Source: CAZNXJ01 sp964577115
GTDB taxonomy: Bacteria > Planctomycetota > Planctomycetia > Pirellulales > Pirellulaceae
Reading direction: 5' to 3'
NCBI GenBank assembly: GCA_964577115.1
Contig: CAZNXJ010000005.1
Span: 186,001 to 250,000 of the forward strand
Length of the DNA stretch: 64,000 nt
Shown: piece after piece, positions 17,345 through 27,228 of the stretch
How the letters are laid out: the number at the start of each line of letters is the position of its first letter
How positions within the stretch are numbered: position 1 is the first letter of the stretch
The notes under the pieces: model-generated
Databases searched by the model: none
Told to the model about the DNA's origin: nothing
Seen by the model: the letters and a program-made list of their open reading frames with translations, nothing else
Made by a program: the position numbers and the translations under genes

Positions 17345-20300
17345 ATGTATACTGAGCGACGCGGGGGACCGGCGCGGCGAGCCGTGCGGGCCATGGCGCT
17401 GCCCAAGGACCGTTCGTTCTCGCGTTTTGGCTACCTGCTGGCTTTCTGGACCGCCGTGGTGCTCGCGGCCCTCGCCGCGCTCGCACCGATCGCCGCACGT
17501 GGGGCCGAACGGCCCAATCTATTGATCCTGCTGGCCGACGATCAGCGTTTCGATACGCTCGGAGCCACGGGCAACGAGGTCATTCAAACGCCGCATCTCG
17601 ATGCGTTGGCGCGCGACGGTGTCGTGTTCGAACAAAGCTTCTGCACGACGTCGATCTGCGCTGTCAGTCGAGCCTCACTGCTGACCGGCCAGTACGCTCG
17701 CCGCCATGGCATCTGGGATTTTTCGACGAGCTTGACGAGCGAAGCGTTCGCGCAGACGTTTCCGGCGCTGCTCCGCAAGCACGGTTACCGGACTGGCTTC
17801 GTGGGCAAATGGGGCGTCGGCAACGAGCTACCGCGCGACGAATACGATTATTTCGATGGGTTCGCCGGCCAGGGCCGCTATTACGAGAAGGACAGCGATT
17901 ACGAAACGCAAACACACCTGACGCGCCGCCAAGGCGCCTCGGCGCTCAAGTTCCTCGAATCCTGCTCGCCCGATCAGCCCTTCTGCCTACAGGTCTCCTT
18001 CAAAGCGCCGCACTGCCAGGACGGCGACGCGTGGCAGTTTCCGAGCGACCATGCGCTGCGTGATTTGTATACGAGCGTGGAAATTCCGCTCGCGCCGACC
18101 GCCACAGACGAGCATTACCAGGCTCTCCCGCCGATGCTCCGCGATTCCGAAGCCCGCGTCCGCTGGGGCCGGCGGTTCGCCGATCCCGACATGTATCAGC
18201 GAACGGTCAAAGATTACTACCGGCTGATTACCGGCATCGATCGCGAAGTCGGCAACATGATCGCGCTGCTCCGCGAGAAAGGCCTCGAGGAAAACACGGT
18301 CGTCATCTACACCTCGGACAACGGCTTTTATCTCGGCGAGTTTGGACTAGCGGGTAAGTGGTTCACACATGAACCGTCGATTCGCGTACCTTTGATCATC
18401 CGCGACGGACGTGGTGGCGCGGGTAGCGGGCGTGTGGAGAGCCGCATCGCTTTGAACATCGACATCGCGCCGACGATTCTCGAGTTGGCGGGGATCCCGA
18501 TCCCGCCAGCGATGCAGGGCCGCAGTCTCGTCCCCCTGCTCCGCGATCAGCCGGTGCCGTGGCGCACCGATTTCTTCTACGAGCACCTCTTCGAGCATGC
18601 GGGCATTCCGAAGAGCGAAGCTGTCCGCGGTCCGCGCTGGAAGTATTCGGTGTACGAAAGCTCGGCGGGCCGCTACGAACAGCTTGTTGATCTCGAGGCG
18701 GATCCTCACGAAACACAAAATCTTGCCGGCCAGCCCCGGTTTCAAACAACGAAGGCAGCCATGCAGCAACGAATGAATGAACTCCGCCAACAAGCGGCCG
18801 ATGCCGAGCCGCAGTTTGTGCGCACCAGTGCTTCGGCCCATGGAGCGAAAATCACCTATCCGGAAACGCGCCGCAGCGACCATACCGATAATTATCACGG
18901 TGTGACCGTTGCCGATCCCTACCGGTGGCTCGAAGACGTCGACAGCGAAGAAACTCGCGCGTGGGTCAAGGCACAGAACAAGGTGACGTTCGAATACTTG
19001 AGCAAGATCCCCGAGCGTGACGCCATCGAAAAGCGGCTCACGCAGCTCTGGAATTTCGAACGGTTCGGCCTGCCGGCGAAAAAGGGCGGCCGCTACTTCT
19101 ACACGCGGAACGATGGGCTTCAGAACCAGAGCGTGTTGTACGTGGCCGAATCACTGGAAGCGGAACCGCGCCTGCTGCTGGACCCGAATAAGCTTTCCGA
19201 GGACGGCACGGTGGCGCTGGTCGACTGGGTCGTCAGCGACAACGGTAAGTATCTCGCGTTCGCACTGGCATCGGCCGGCTCCGACTGGCGCGAGATCCGC
19301 GTGCTGGACGTCGACACCGGCGAACAGCTCGACGATCACATCCGCTGGGTGAAGTTCTCGTCGATGTCATGGACCAAGGACAATGCGGGCTTCTACTACA
19401 GCCGGTATGACGAACCCAAGATGGGCGAACAGTTCACCGGTACAAACTATTACCAAAAGCTGTTCTACCACCGCCTCGGCGACGATCAGTCCAAAGATCA
19501 ATTGGTGTACGAACGGAAGGACTACAAAGACTGGGGCTTCGACGGGCACGTCACCGAAGACGGTCGGTATCTGATCATCACCGTGTGGCGCGGTACCGAG
19601 AACAAGAACCAGATCTTCTATAAAGACCTACAGTCCGAGAACGCGGAAGTCGTGGAGCTGATTGCCGGTTTCGACGCCGAGTACTCGTTCCTGGGCAACG
19701 AAGGTGGCCGGTTCTTCCTGTCGACCGATCTGGATGCGCCCATGCGCCGCGTGATCGCGGTCGACCTTGAGCGGTCTCAGCGCGATAACTGGGAGGAGAT
19801 CATCCCCGAAGCCGAACAGGTGCTGCGGGGGGCTGGTATCGTCGGGCACCACTTCGTTACGAGCTACCTCCAGGATGCACGCACGGTCGTCAAGCTGTTT
19901 GACATGTCCGGTAAGTTCGTGCGGGAGGTGGAATTTCCAAGCATTGGAACGGCGACGGGCTTCGGCGGCGAGAGCGACGATCCCGAGACGTTCTATGACT
20001 TCAGCAACTTCACGACGCCCTCGACGATCTATCACTACAACGTAATGACCGGCGAGTCGAAAGTGTTCCGGCGCCCGGAACTCGGGTTCAATCCCGACGA
20101 TTACGAAACACGGCAAGTGTTTTACACGAGCAAGGACGGGACGCGCGTCCCCATGTTCATCACGGGAAAGAAGGGATTCAAGCCAACGGGCGAGGCGCCA
20201 ACGCTGCTGTACGCCTACGGGGGCTTTGATATTTCGCTGACGCCAAGTTTCTCGGTGATGAACCTCGTGTGGCTCGAAATGGGCGGCCTCTACGCGCAGC

Positions 20301-20935
20301 CCAATTTGCGCGGTGGAGGCGAGTACGGGCGCGAGTGGCACGAGGCCGGAATGCTCCATCGCAAACAGAACGTCTTCGACGACTTTATTGCCGCCGCCGA
20401 ATACCTGATCGAGAACAAGTACACGCGGCCCGAAAAGCTGGCGATCCGCGGCGGCAGCAATGGCGGCCTGCTGGTCGGCGCCGTGATGACTCAGCGTCCC
20501 GAGCTGTTCGGCGCCGCGTTGCCGGCCGTCGGCGTGATGGACATGCTGCGCTACCACAAGTTCACGATCGGCTGGGCATGGGTGAACGAGTATGGTTCGT
20601 CCGACGATCCAGAACACTTCAAGAACCTGCTCAGCTACTCGCCGCTGCACAATCTGAAGCCTGGAACCGCCTATCCGGCCACGATGGTGACGACGGCGGA
20701 TCACGACGACCGCGTCGTGCCTGGACACAGCTTCAAATTCGCCGCGGCCCTACAACACGCGCATGCGGGCGATGCTCCGGTGCTCATCCGCATTGAAACC
20801 AGCGCGGGTCATGGTGCGGGGACGCCGACGTCGAAGCTGATCGCCGCGGCCGCCGACATGCTGGCATTCCTCGTGCACGAACTGAAAATGGATGCGAGCA
20901 TCCCGACGGGCAACGGCGAGAAGGCGAGCCCATGA
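17345..20935 (+). CDS. Sulfatase - prolyl oligopeptidase (S9A) fusion protein, exported
   Basis: 1196 residues in one uninterrupted frame from ATG 17345 (SD AAGGGA at 17331-17336). An Arg-rich start and hydrophobic stretch (about 28-50) ending AARGA form a signal peptide. Residues 55-485 are an S1-type sulfatase: LLADDQRFD (metal Asp pair 65-66), nucleophile motif C105-A-V-S-R109 where C-x-P/A-S-R is usual, YTSDNGFYLGE, and the usual tail QLVDLEADPHETQNLA. After a linker (about 486-500) a complete prolyl oligopeptidase begins (YHGVTVADPYRWLEDVDS), with a propeller and a C-terminal hydrolase domain. Its catalytic Ser1038 (GGSNGG), Asp1121 (DHDDRVVP) and His1156 (SAGHGAG) are all present. Both halves look complete. 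The next gene overlaps by four bases (ATGA). Joint degradation of sulfated glycoprotein-like material is an inference; an in-frame merger of two neighbouring genes is the likely origin. Confidence 0.9.
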   Translation: MYTERRGGPARRAVRAMALPKDRSFSRFGYLLAFWTAVVLAALAALAPIAARGAERPNLLILLADDQRFDTLGATGNEVIQTPHLDALARDGVVFEQSFCTTSICAVSRASLLTGQYARRHGIWDFSTSLTSEAFAQTFPALLRKHGYRTGFVGKWGVGNELPRDEYDYFDGFAGQGRYYEKDSDYETQTHLTRRQGASALKFLESCSPDQPFCLQVSFKAPHCQDGDAWQFPSDHALRDLYTSVEIPLAPTATDEHYQALPPMLRDSEARVRWGRRFADPDMYQRTVKDYYRLITGIDREVGNMIALLREKGLEENTVVIYTSDNGFYLGEFGLAGKWFTHEPSIRVPLIIRDGRGGAGSGRVESRIALNIDIAPTILELAGIPIPPAMQGRSLVPLLRDQPVPWRTDFFYEHLFEHAGIPKSEAVRGPRWKYSVYESSAGRYEQLVDLEADPHETQNLAGQPRFQTTKAAMQQRMNELRQQAADAEPQFVRTSASAHGAKITYPETRRSDHTDNYHGVTVADPYRWLEDVDSEETRAWVKAQNKVTFEYLSKIPERDAIEKRLTQLWNFERFGLPAKKGGRYFYTRNDGLQNQSVLYVAESLEAEPRLLLDPNKLSEDGTVALVDWVVSDNGKYLAFALASAGSDWREIRVLDVDTGEQLDDHIRWVKFSSMSWTKDNAGFYYSRYDEPKMGEQFTGTNYYQKLFYHRLGDDQSKDQLVYERKDYKDWGFDGHVTEDGRYLIITVWRGTENKNQIFYKDLQSENAEVVELIAGFDAEYSFLGNEGGRFFLSTDLDAPMRRVIAVDLERSQRDNWEEIIPEAEQVLRGAGIVGHHFVTSYLQDARTVVKLFDMSGKFVREVEFPSIGTATGFGGESDDPETFYDFSNFTTPSTIYHYNVMTGESKVFRRPELGFNPDDYETRQVFYTSKDGTRVPMFITGKKGFKPTGEAPTLLYAYGGFDISLTPSFSVMNLVWLEMGGLYAQPNLRGGGEYGREWHEAGMLHRKQNVFDDFIAAAEYLIENKYTRPEKLAIRGGSNGGLLVGAVMTQRPELFGAALPAVGVMDMLRYHKFTIGWAWVNEYGSSDDPEHFKNLLSYSPLHNLKPGTAYPATMVTTADHDDRVVPGHSFKFAAALQHAHAGDAPVLIRIETSAGHGAGTPTSKLIAAAADMLAFLVHELKMDASIPTGNGEKASP

Positions 20936-21762
20936 AGCTAGGGCTTATTAATTCGGCCTGGGTACAGGCCAACCAGCCCACGCAGTACGGTCTCCAAAAG
21001 ACGAAGGAGATCGGCTTCGACTCGGTCGACATCTTTGCCGATCCGTTGGAGATGGACATCCGCGAACGGCGAGCGATCAAACGCGAGTGCGATCGGCTGG
21101 AGCTGCCGATCATCTCGCTCGCTTGCGTCGCCGTGGGACTCGTTGATTTCAACCCCAGCGTGCAGCGGTTTCACATCGAGCGGGTTCAGCGCTATTTGGA
21201 CCTCGCGTACGAGTACGAAGCCCGCAACGTGCTGCTGGTGCTCGGTGAATACATCTGGAACCAGGAGGTGATTCCACCCGCCGAGCAGTGGCGAGTGGGC
21301 GTCGAGAACTGCCGGCGGCTGGGCGACTACGCCGCTCAGCTCGGAATTCAGATCGCCCTCGAGCTGGAACCGTTTCGCCTCTCGCTGATCAACTCGGTGG
21401 ATACCATGGTCCGGTTCCTCGACGACTGCGATCACGAAGCGGTTCGCGCGAACATCGATATTTCCCATCTCGTGCTGGCCAACGTCCCTCCGAACGAGTT
21501 GCGTCGGCTGCGGGGACGAGCCATTCACGTGCATATCTCGGACTGCGACGGCCAGCGGCACGGCGATCTGCCGCCGGGCCGCGGAGTCGTACCGTTCGAG
21601 CCTTATCTGCGCGAGATCCAGCAGCTCGGTATCGACGGCGCCATTTCGGTCGAGCTCGAGTATTCGCCGGAACCCGATAAAATCGTCGAGTGGGTTACGG
21701 AAGCGTATCGCGAAACCGACAAGCTCATGCGCGCGATCGGGCTTCGCGATCACCAACCCTGA
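20932..21762 (+). CDS. Sugar phosphate isomerase/epimerase family TIM-barrel protein
   Basis: 276 residues. It starts inside the stop of the fusion gene (ATGA overlap), so translation is probably coupled. The sequence fits the AP-endonuclease-2/xylose-isomerase-like TIM barrel: [26 protein letters not shown] with a metal-type Glu near 144, NIDISHL near 181, HVHISDCDG near 200, and a closing SVELEY near 243. These acidic and His residues are in the places expected for divalent-metal ligands. Members isomerise or epimerise sugars or polyols; the substrate cannot be told. No signal peptide, so it is cytoplasmic. Confidence 0.82.
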   Translation: MKLGLINSAWVQANQPTQYGLQKTKEIGFDSVDIFADPLEMDIRERRAIKRECDRLELPIISLACVAVGLVDFNPSVQRFHIERVQRYLDLAYEYEARNVLLVLGEYIWNQEVIPPAEQWRVGVENCRRLGDYAAQLGIQIALELEPFRLSLINSVDTMVRFLDDCDHEAVRANIDISHLVLANVPPNELRRLRGRAIHVHISDCDGQRHGDLPPGRGVVPFEPYLREIQQLGIDGAISVELEYSPEPDKIVEWVTEAYRETDKLMRAIGLRDHQP

Positions 21763-21832
21763 AACCCGCCGCTGTGGACCTCTTCCTGCGCACAGACCAT
21801 GTCGTCGCGCGCCAGCTCCCCTGCCCTTCCTC

Positions 21833-22948
21833 ATGGCCTCCGACCCGACCACGCTAAACTATCTCCCGCGGATGCCCAGCCGCCGCGACGTGCCGATCGG
21901 GTGTATCGGTGCGGGCTTTATCATGGCCGACTGCCATCTGGTGGCGTACCGCCGAGCCGGCTTTCGCCCTGTGGCCATTGCGTCGCGGACCGCCGAACGA
22001 GCGCGCGAAGTGGCCCAGCGTCATGCACTTCGCGCATACGACGATTACCGCGAACTGCTGGAAGACTCGTCCATTGAAGTGGTCGACATCGCAGTACCGC
22101 CAGACGTCCAGTTCGACGTCATTCGTGAAGTGGTTCGGCACCATGATCACGTGCGTGGGATCCTGGCGCAAAAACCGCTGGGAGTCAGCTACGAGCAAGG
22201 TCGCGAAATCGTCACGCTGTGCCGCGGCGCAGGCATCGTTCTGGCCGTTAATCAGAACATGCGCTACGATCAGTCGGTGCGCGCCGCCAAGGATGTGCTC
22301 GATCGCGGCTGGCTGGGCGAGCCGGTGCTGGCGACGATCGAGATGCGAGCGATCCCGCACTGGATGCCGTGGCAGCAGCGCCAGGGTTGGTTGACGCTGC
22401 GCATCATGTCGATTCATCACCTTGATACGATGCGTTTCTGGTTCGGTACGCCACGCCGCGTGTTTGCGTCGCTCCGTCCCGACCCGCGCACCGCTCGTTC
22501 GTTCGCGCACGAAGACGGAATCTGCCTGTACATTCTCGAATACGATAGCGGGCTCCGCGCGGCGGCCTGGGACGATGTATGGGCGGGGCCGGTAGACGAA
22601 GGAGCCGCGCGCGACATCGGGATCCGCTGGCGAATCGAAGGCACGCGAGGACTCGCGCGCGGCACGATCGGCTGGCCCGAGTATCCGCAAGAGGTGCCGA
22701 GCACGCTCGATTACACGACCACGGCCATGGATGGCCGGTGGCAGACGCCGCGTTGGAAGGAGGTCTGGTTTCCCGACGCGTTTGCCGGCCCCATGGCGGA
22801 ACTGCTCGTGGCGCTCGAAACCGGCGAGCCGCCGTCGCTCAGCGGCATCGACAACCTGGAAACCTTAGCGCTCGTCGACGCTTGCTACCGATCGGCTCGC
22901 GAACACCGCGCTGTCGAGCTATCCGAAATCTTCGGCTCGACGCCCTAG
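21833..22948 (+). CDS. Gfo/Idh/MocA family oxidoreductase
   Basis: 371 residues. The Rossmann motif [14 protein letters not shown] lies near residue 23, followed by the family's [20 protein letters not shown] and the [12 protein letters not shown] loop (EKP variant, QKP here). The catalytic-region sequence [15 protein letters not shown] near 190 has the conserved His-His-x-Asp arrangement. It oxidises or epimerises a sugar or cyclitol with NAD(P); no Tat signal, so cytoplasmic. It follows the isomerase-like gene by 70 bases and probably acts in the same sugar pathway. A fragment of the ATCCGTG repeat follows the stop. Confidence 0.88.
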   Translation: MASDPTTLNYLPRMPSRRDVPIGCIGAGFIMADCHLVAYRRAGFRPVAIASRTAERAREVAQRHALRAYDDYRELLEDSSIEVVDIAVPPDVQFDVIREVVRHHDHVRGILAQKPLGVSYEQGREIVTLCRGAGIVLAVNQNMRYDQSVRAAKDVLDRGWLGEPVLATIEMRAIPHWMPWQQRQGWLTLRIMSIHHLDTMRFWFGTPRRVFASLRPDPRTARSFAHEDGICLYILEYDSGLRAAAWDDVWAGPVDEGAARDIGIRWRIEGTRGLARGTIGWPEYPQEVPSTLDYTTTAMDGRWQTPRWKEVWFPDAFAGPMAELLVALETGEPPSLSGIDNLETLALVDACYRSAREHRAVELSEIFGSTP

Positions 22949-22979
22949 CATCCGTGCCCCACCGCGCTCCCCCCGTGGT
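22949..22979. repeat. ATCCGTG/CCGTGG repeat fragment in a convergent junction
   Basis: CATCCGTG directly follows the oxidoreductase stop, and CCCGTGGTT follows about 20 bases later. It is a weak member of the ATCCGTG(G) family seen at 6871, 14483 and 39096. It occupies most of the 43-base gap between two convergent genes. Confidence 0.35.
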
Positions 22980-22991
22980 TGTCCTCAACCG

Positions 22992-23546
22992 CTACCGATG
23001 CCGCGACGCCTCGGTCAATGCATTCCAACCGGCCTGTACAAAGCACAGCCCAAAGAAGCTGGCCATCGCGCCGAGCACCGCGAGTGCAATAGCCGCCAGC
23101 ACGAGACTAATCCATGATGTCTCGCGCCAATGCAGCAGTGCGAGTATCGCCGATCCGCCAATTCCGCAGCTCAGTGATCCCACGACGACCGTAATCTTTG
23201 TTTTTCGCGAAACGCGCCACGGATCGCGCAGGCTGGTCGAAGGGGCATAGTGATGTTCTTCCACCTGAGCGAGCTCGGGCCGCTTTTGCGCGGGAAGGCC
23301 TTCGGCCGGTTCAAGACGCGGGGTCTGGTCGCCCAAGTCGCGCAGCTGGGTGCCGAGCCAATTGCCGATGACATGCGCGAGCACAGCCAGCGTGAACAGG
23401 CCGAACAGCGCGGCGCCGGAGGCTCCGAACCAGGTATAGGAAGCCATAACGAGGCACAACGTCCCGACCACTCCCAGCATCGTCGCGAGGCTGAAACGCG
23501 GAGGCCCCAATCCGGGGTGGTCATCGATGCACGTTGATCTCTTCAT
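22992..23546 (-). CDS. Small membrane protein, hypothetical
   Basis: 184 residues with four hydrophobic segments in two pairs (about 19-60 and 118-172), separated by a polar, charged middle section (65-115). FSLATMLGVVGTLCLVMASY at the first segment is a pattern common in planctomycete membrane proteins of unknown role. It lies downstream of nothing obvious on its own strand and converges with the oxidoreductase. I do not recognise a family. Confidence 0.6.
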   Translation of the reverse strand: MKRSTCIDDHPGLGPPRFSLATMLGVVGTLCLVMASYTWFGASGAALFGLFTLAVLAHVIGNWLGTQLRDLGDQTPRLEPAEGLPAQKRPELAQVEEHHYAPSTSLRDPWRVSRKTKITVVVGSLSCGIGGSAILALLHWRETSWISLVLAAIALAVLGAMASFFGLCFVQAGWNALTEASRHR

Positions 23547-23599
23547 GCCGAAATTGTCGCTGCGATGAAATTTATCCGGCGTTTTCGGGCGCGCCCTGG

Positions 23600-25018
23600 C
23601 TACTCGACCTCATGCACGACGAGCACGTTGTGCGCCACGGCGAACAAGTCGGTTCCGGCGATAAACAGGATACGGTCGCCTTGTTTCAGTAGGTTGCGCT
23701 GCTTGGCCCATTCTTCAACAAAGCGTCGCAGCGCCGGCCCATCGCCGACCGGCGCCCCGCCCAGCGGCACGATCCCCCAGTACAACGTCATGTGGCGCAG
23801 CGTTTCTGGAGAATCGCTAACGCCGACGGTCAGCAGGCGATTGCGGTGCTTCGCTTTGACGCGAGCGGTCGCACCCGACCGGCTGGCAATGATCATCATA
23901 CGCGCGTCGAGTTCTTTGGCGATCTTCGAAGCGCCGGCGACGACGGCAGCGGTGATCGGATGCACGCCGGCACTCGTCAGCGGCTCGGTGGAGGGCGACG
24001 CCCCGACGAGCATGTTCTCCGTGGCTGCCATCACGCGGTTCATCACCGTCACGGCTTCGAGGGGAAACTGCCCAATCGCCGTTTCGCCCGACAGCATGCA
24101 CGCATCCGCGCCGTCAATAATGGCATTGGCGACGTCGCTTACCTCCGCGCGTGTGGGCCGGCTGCTGCGCTGCATGCTGTCGAGCATCTGCGTGGCGACG
24201 ATGACGGGCTTCGCGTAGCGGTGACAGGTCGCAATGATTTGCTTCTGCGCCACAGGCGTGTGCGCAACATCGATTTCGACGCCCAGATCCCCGCGAGCGA
24301 CCATGACGGCATCGGCGGCCTCCACAATCGACTCGAGATTTCGTAGCGCCTCGCGCTTCTCGATTTTCGCCACGACCATGGCCCGCGAATTCTGTCTCCG
24401 CAGGACCTCCTTCAGCTCGTTGACTTCGCGCGCCGAACGAACAAAGCTGAGCCCGAGAAAATCGATGCCGCATTCGGTGGCCCAGGCAACGTTATCCCAA
24501 TCCTGTTCCGTAATCGCTGGGACGCTCAGCGCCGCGCCGGGCACATTAATCCCCTGTCGGCTACGAATCGTCCCGCCGCTCGTCACGCTGCACCGCACCC
24601 GATCGGCATCTTTCGAGATCACGCGCATGCCCACTTCGCCGTCCGCCAACATGATCGTGTCGCCGACATCCAGTTCGTCAATCAAACGCGGATACGTGCT
24701 GCACAGCTCCCATTCGTGTTCGGAGCATTCACCGCGAATGAAGACGAATTCGGCTCCAAGCGGGCAATGAACTTCGGCCGCCGCCAGCTCGCCGAGGCGG
24801 ATCTTGGGGCCGGCCAGATCGACCAGAATGCCAATCGGCCGGTCGATTGCCTCGCTAAGGCTCCGGATGCGCTGCACCGTTTGATCGTGAAACTGCCGAC
24901 TGCCGTGCGCCATGTTGATGCGGAAGACATCAACGCCCGCTCGCGCCAACTGTTCGAGCATGGCCGACTCTTCACAGGCGGGGCCGACGGTGGCGACGAT
25001 TTTCGTGCGAACCTCCAT
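23600..25018 (-). CDS. pyk: Pyruvate kinase
   Basis: 472 residues from ATG 25018, chosen because pyruvate kinases start with RTKIVATxGPA and a GGGGGA site precedes this codon by six bases. Upstream starts at 25063, 25072 and 25144 are in frame. It converts phosphoenolpyruvate and ADP to pyruvate and ATP. GVDVFRINMAHGS stands where RxNFSHG is usual. KIEKREALRNL carries the catalytic Lys, MVARGDLGVEI binds metal and phosphate, and TQMLDSM and ADACMLSGETAIGQFP follow. The C-terminal domain ends LFAVAHNVLVVHEVE. Length and order are normal. Confidence 0.95.
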   Translation of the reverse strand: MEVRTKIVATVGPACEESAMLEQLARAGVDVFRINMAHGSRQFHDQTVQRIRSLSEAIDRPIGILVDLAGPKIRLGELAAAEVHCPLGAEFVFIRGECSEHEWELCSTYPRLIDELDVGDTIMLADGEVGMRVISKDADRVRCSVTSGGTIRSRQGINVPGAALSVPAITEQDWDNVAWATECGIDFLGLSFVRSAREVNELKEVLRRQNSRAMVVAKIEKREALRNLESIVEAADAVMVARGDLGVEIDVAHTPVAQKQIIATCHRYAKPVIVATQMLDSMQRSSRPTRAEVSDVANAIIDGADACMLSGETAIGQFPLEAVTVMNRVMAATENMLVGASPSTEPLTSAGVHPITAAVVAGASKIAKELDARMMIIASRSGATARVKAKHRNRLLTVGVSDSPETLRHMTLYWGIVPLGGAPVGDGPALRRFVEEWAKQRNLLKQGDRILFIAGTDLFAVAHNVLVVHEVE

Positions 25019-25126
25019 GCGTTCCCCCAGTGCGGGCGACAGGTTCGAAGACGATACTTCCATTCTCGGCATCCTCGACAGATTGTAGTTCGCCGACCAA
25101 CCAACCGGCGCTGGAGAGTTATTCTG

Positions 25127-25675
25127 ATGATTGATCCTCCGCAAGACCAGCGGCCCCGCGGGACCTCGCCGGCCCGCATCCTAGCGGTGCTCCTGGCCGC
25201 TGGCGTCACACTACTCGCCCTTCTCGGATGGTTCGCGTGGTCGCGCGTCGAGCCCTGGACAACGCTCACACGGGAATCGTACGACGAAGCGCGCAAGCGT
25301 TGGGAGCAAACCGGCATCGAAGACTACGAGATCGAAGTCGAAGTCTTCGGCCGGCAGCCGGCGGTCTATCGAGTCGAAGTGCGTGATGGTCTTGCGCGCC
25401 GTGCAAGTCGCAACGGTGCTCCTTTGCGCCAACAGCGCACGTGGGAAACTTGGAGCGTTCCCGGGATGTTCGACACCATCGGCATTGACCTGGAAAACAT
25501 CGAACGGGTCGCCGACGGTACGGCCGACGCCAACACGCCGCGGCTGACGGTGCGCGTGATCTTTCACCCCCAGTACGGTTTTCCCGCTCGCTATATGCGT
25601 ATCGAACGAGCTGGTATTGGCGAGAACCCCGAGGTGCGCTGGCAAGTGCGCCAGTTCAAAGTGCTCTCACGATGA
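25127..25675 (+). CDS. DUF6174-like single-pass membrane protein
   Basis: 182 residues from ATG 25127, with GGAGAG about ten bases before it; the open frame reaches further upstream but only as antisense to pyk. One membrane segment (about 18-42) follows an Arg/Pro-rich N-terminus, so the rest faces outward. The outer domain has WEQTGIEDYEIEVEVFG...YRVEVRDG and FHPQYGFPARYM. This alternation and the YGFP motif are typical of DUF6174, small domains found in secreted or lipoproteins. Function unknown. Confidence 0.72.
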   Translation: MIDPPQDQRPRGTSPARILAVLLAAGVTLLALLGWFAWSRVEPWTTLTRESYDEARKRWEQTGIEDYEIEVEVFGRQPAVYRVEVRDGLARRASRNGAPLRQQRTWETWSVPGMFDTIGIDLENIERVADGTADANTPRLTVRVIFHPQYGFPARYMRIERAGIGENPEVRWQVRQFKVLSR

Positions 25676-25868
25676 GCGGCACCGCTGGGGTTACCCGATG
25701 CTCTGACGTGACGCCTCCCGCCGGGCTGGCTGGAAGACGCGGATGGTCTCGACTGGAATTGCGCGGTGCAGCAAATTACATTGCTCAGTGCGTTTGTCAC
25801 GGCCATCGCCTGGCCCTTGTGCCTCGGAGCGCACAGGTCCACTACACTCGTACGGGACACCTCTGCCG

Positions 25869-27206
25869 ATGAACCGTCACCCTCTCACGCGACGCCAATT
25901 CGTTTCGACCACTGCCGCCGGCGCGGCCGCGCTGGCGACGCCCTATCTGTGGACGCGCCGGTTGCAGGCTCAGAATACCTCGCCGAATGACCGGCCGGTT
26001 ATCGGGTGCATCGGCACGGGCAGCCGCTGGGATGCAGTAGGTCCCGCCGCGATGAACTTCGGCGACTGCGTCGCGGTCTGCGACGTGGACGCTCGCCACG
26101 TCCAAAAAGCGCAGCAGGTCGTCGAGAAGAAGCAAGGACGAACGGCCGATGCGTACAAGGACTACCGCGAGCTGCTCGACCGCCAAGACCTCGACATCGT
26201 CACGATCGTCACGCCGGATCATTGGCATTCGAAGATCGCCATCGAGGCGCTCAAGGCGGGCAAGGACGTGTACTGCGAAAAGCCGCTGACGCTGACGATC
26301 GATGAAGGCAAGAAGATCCTTCAGGTCATGAATGAAACGCAGCGTGTGTTCCAGGTAGGAACGCAGCAGCGGAGCGAAATGGAACTGCGGTTTCTGAAGG
26401 CGATCGCGCTGATTCGCGAAGGCCGGATCGGCAACGTCGAACGCGTCGATCTCGCCATCGGCGGCGCGCCGACCAGCGGCCCGCTCCAGAAAGAAACGCC
26501 CCCCGCCGAACTCGACTGGGAGATGTGGCTTGGCCAAGCGCCGCGCGTCGACTACATCCCGCAGCGTTGCCACTACGAGTTTCGCTGGTGGTACGAGTAC
26601 TCGGGAGGCAAGATGACCGACTGGGGCGCTCACCATGTCGATATCGCCCAGTGGGCCATCGGCATGGACCAATCGGGCCCGACGTCCGTGCGCGGACTGC
26701 ATGCCGAACATCCCGTACCGCTAAAAGACGGCATGCCGACCGTCGATAACCAGTACAACACGGCTACGCAGTTTGCCGTCGAGTGCACTTTCCCCAACGG
26801 CGTCGTGATGACGATTCACGATCGCACGCCCGACTTCGACAATGGCATCCTATTCCGTGGTGATCAGGGCACGCTCTTCGTCAGCCGCAGCCGGCTCAGC
26901 GGTTCCGCCGTCGAATCGCTGCGCGATAAGCCGCTGGCCGAAGATGCACTCGTCGCGCTCTATAAAGGCAAGGAGCCAGGCGATCACATGCGGAACTTTA
27001 TCGAGTGCACGCGGACGCGCGAACAGCCAATCTCCGACGTGTTCACCCATCACCGGGCCATGACCACGTGCCATCTGGCGAACATCGCGATTCGTTTGGG
27101 ACGTGATCTCCAGTGGGACCCCGAGTCCGAACAGATCGTGGGCGATCCGGAAGCAAACGCCTGGCAGACGCGCCCGCAACGCAAGGGTTACGAGGTGGTC
27201 GCCTGA
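25869..27206 (+). CDS. Tat-exported Gfo/Idh/MocA family oxidoreductase
   Basis: 445 residues from ATG 25869. The N-terminus [20 protein letters not shown] is a clear twin-arginine signal followed by a hydrophobic stretch and a cut site near LQAQ. The mature part has the Rossmann motif [26 protein letters not shown] and [20 protein letters not shown], typical of the large planctomycete family of exported NAD(P)-dependent dehydrogenases. Folding with cofactor in the cytoplasm before Tat export fits. The substrate is probably a sugar or cyclitol. It is followed after 22 bases by an SDR gene and then xylA, suggesting a sugar-use unit. Confidence 0.9.
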   Translation: MNRHPLTRRQFVSTTAAGAAALATPYLWTRRLQAQNTSPNDRPVIGCIGTGSRWDAVGPAAMNFGDCVAVCDVDARHVQKAQQVVEKKQGRTADAYKDYRELLDRQDLDIVTIVTPDHWHSKIAIEALKAGKDVYCEKPLTLTIDEGKKILQVMNETQRVFQVGTQQRSEMELRFLKAIALIREGRIGNVERVDLAIGGAPTSGPLQKETPPAELDWEMWLGQAPRVDYIPQRCHYEFRWWYEYSGGKMTDWGAHHVDIAQWAIGMDQSGPTSVRGLHAEHPVPLKDGMPTVDNQYNTATQFAVECTFPNGVVMTIHDRTPDFDNGILFRGDQGTLFVSRSRLSGSAVESLRDKPLAEDALVALYKGKEPGDHMRNFIECTRTREQPISDVFTHHRAMTTCHLANIAIRLGRDLQWDPESEQIVGDPEANAWQTRPQRKGYEVVA

Positions 27207-27228
27207 CGCCGGCCGCCCGGAATCCGCT

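Noticed and set aside
24716..25126. Upstream extension of the DUF6174-like gene
   Set aside because: The added residues are antisense to pyk, and a good ribosome binding site precedes ATG 25127.
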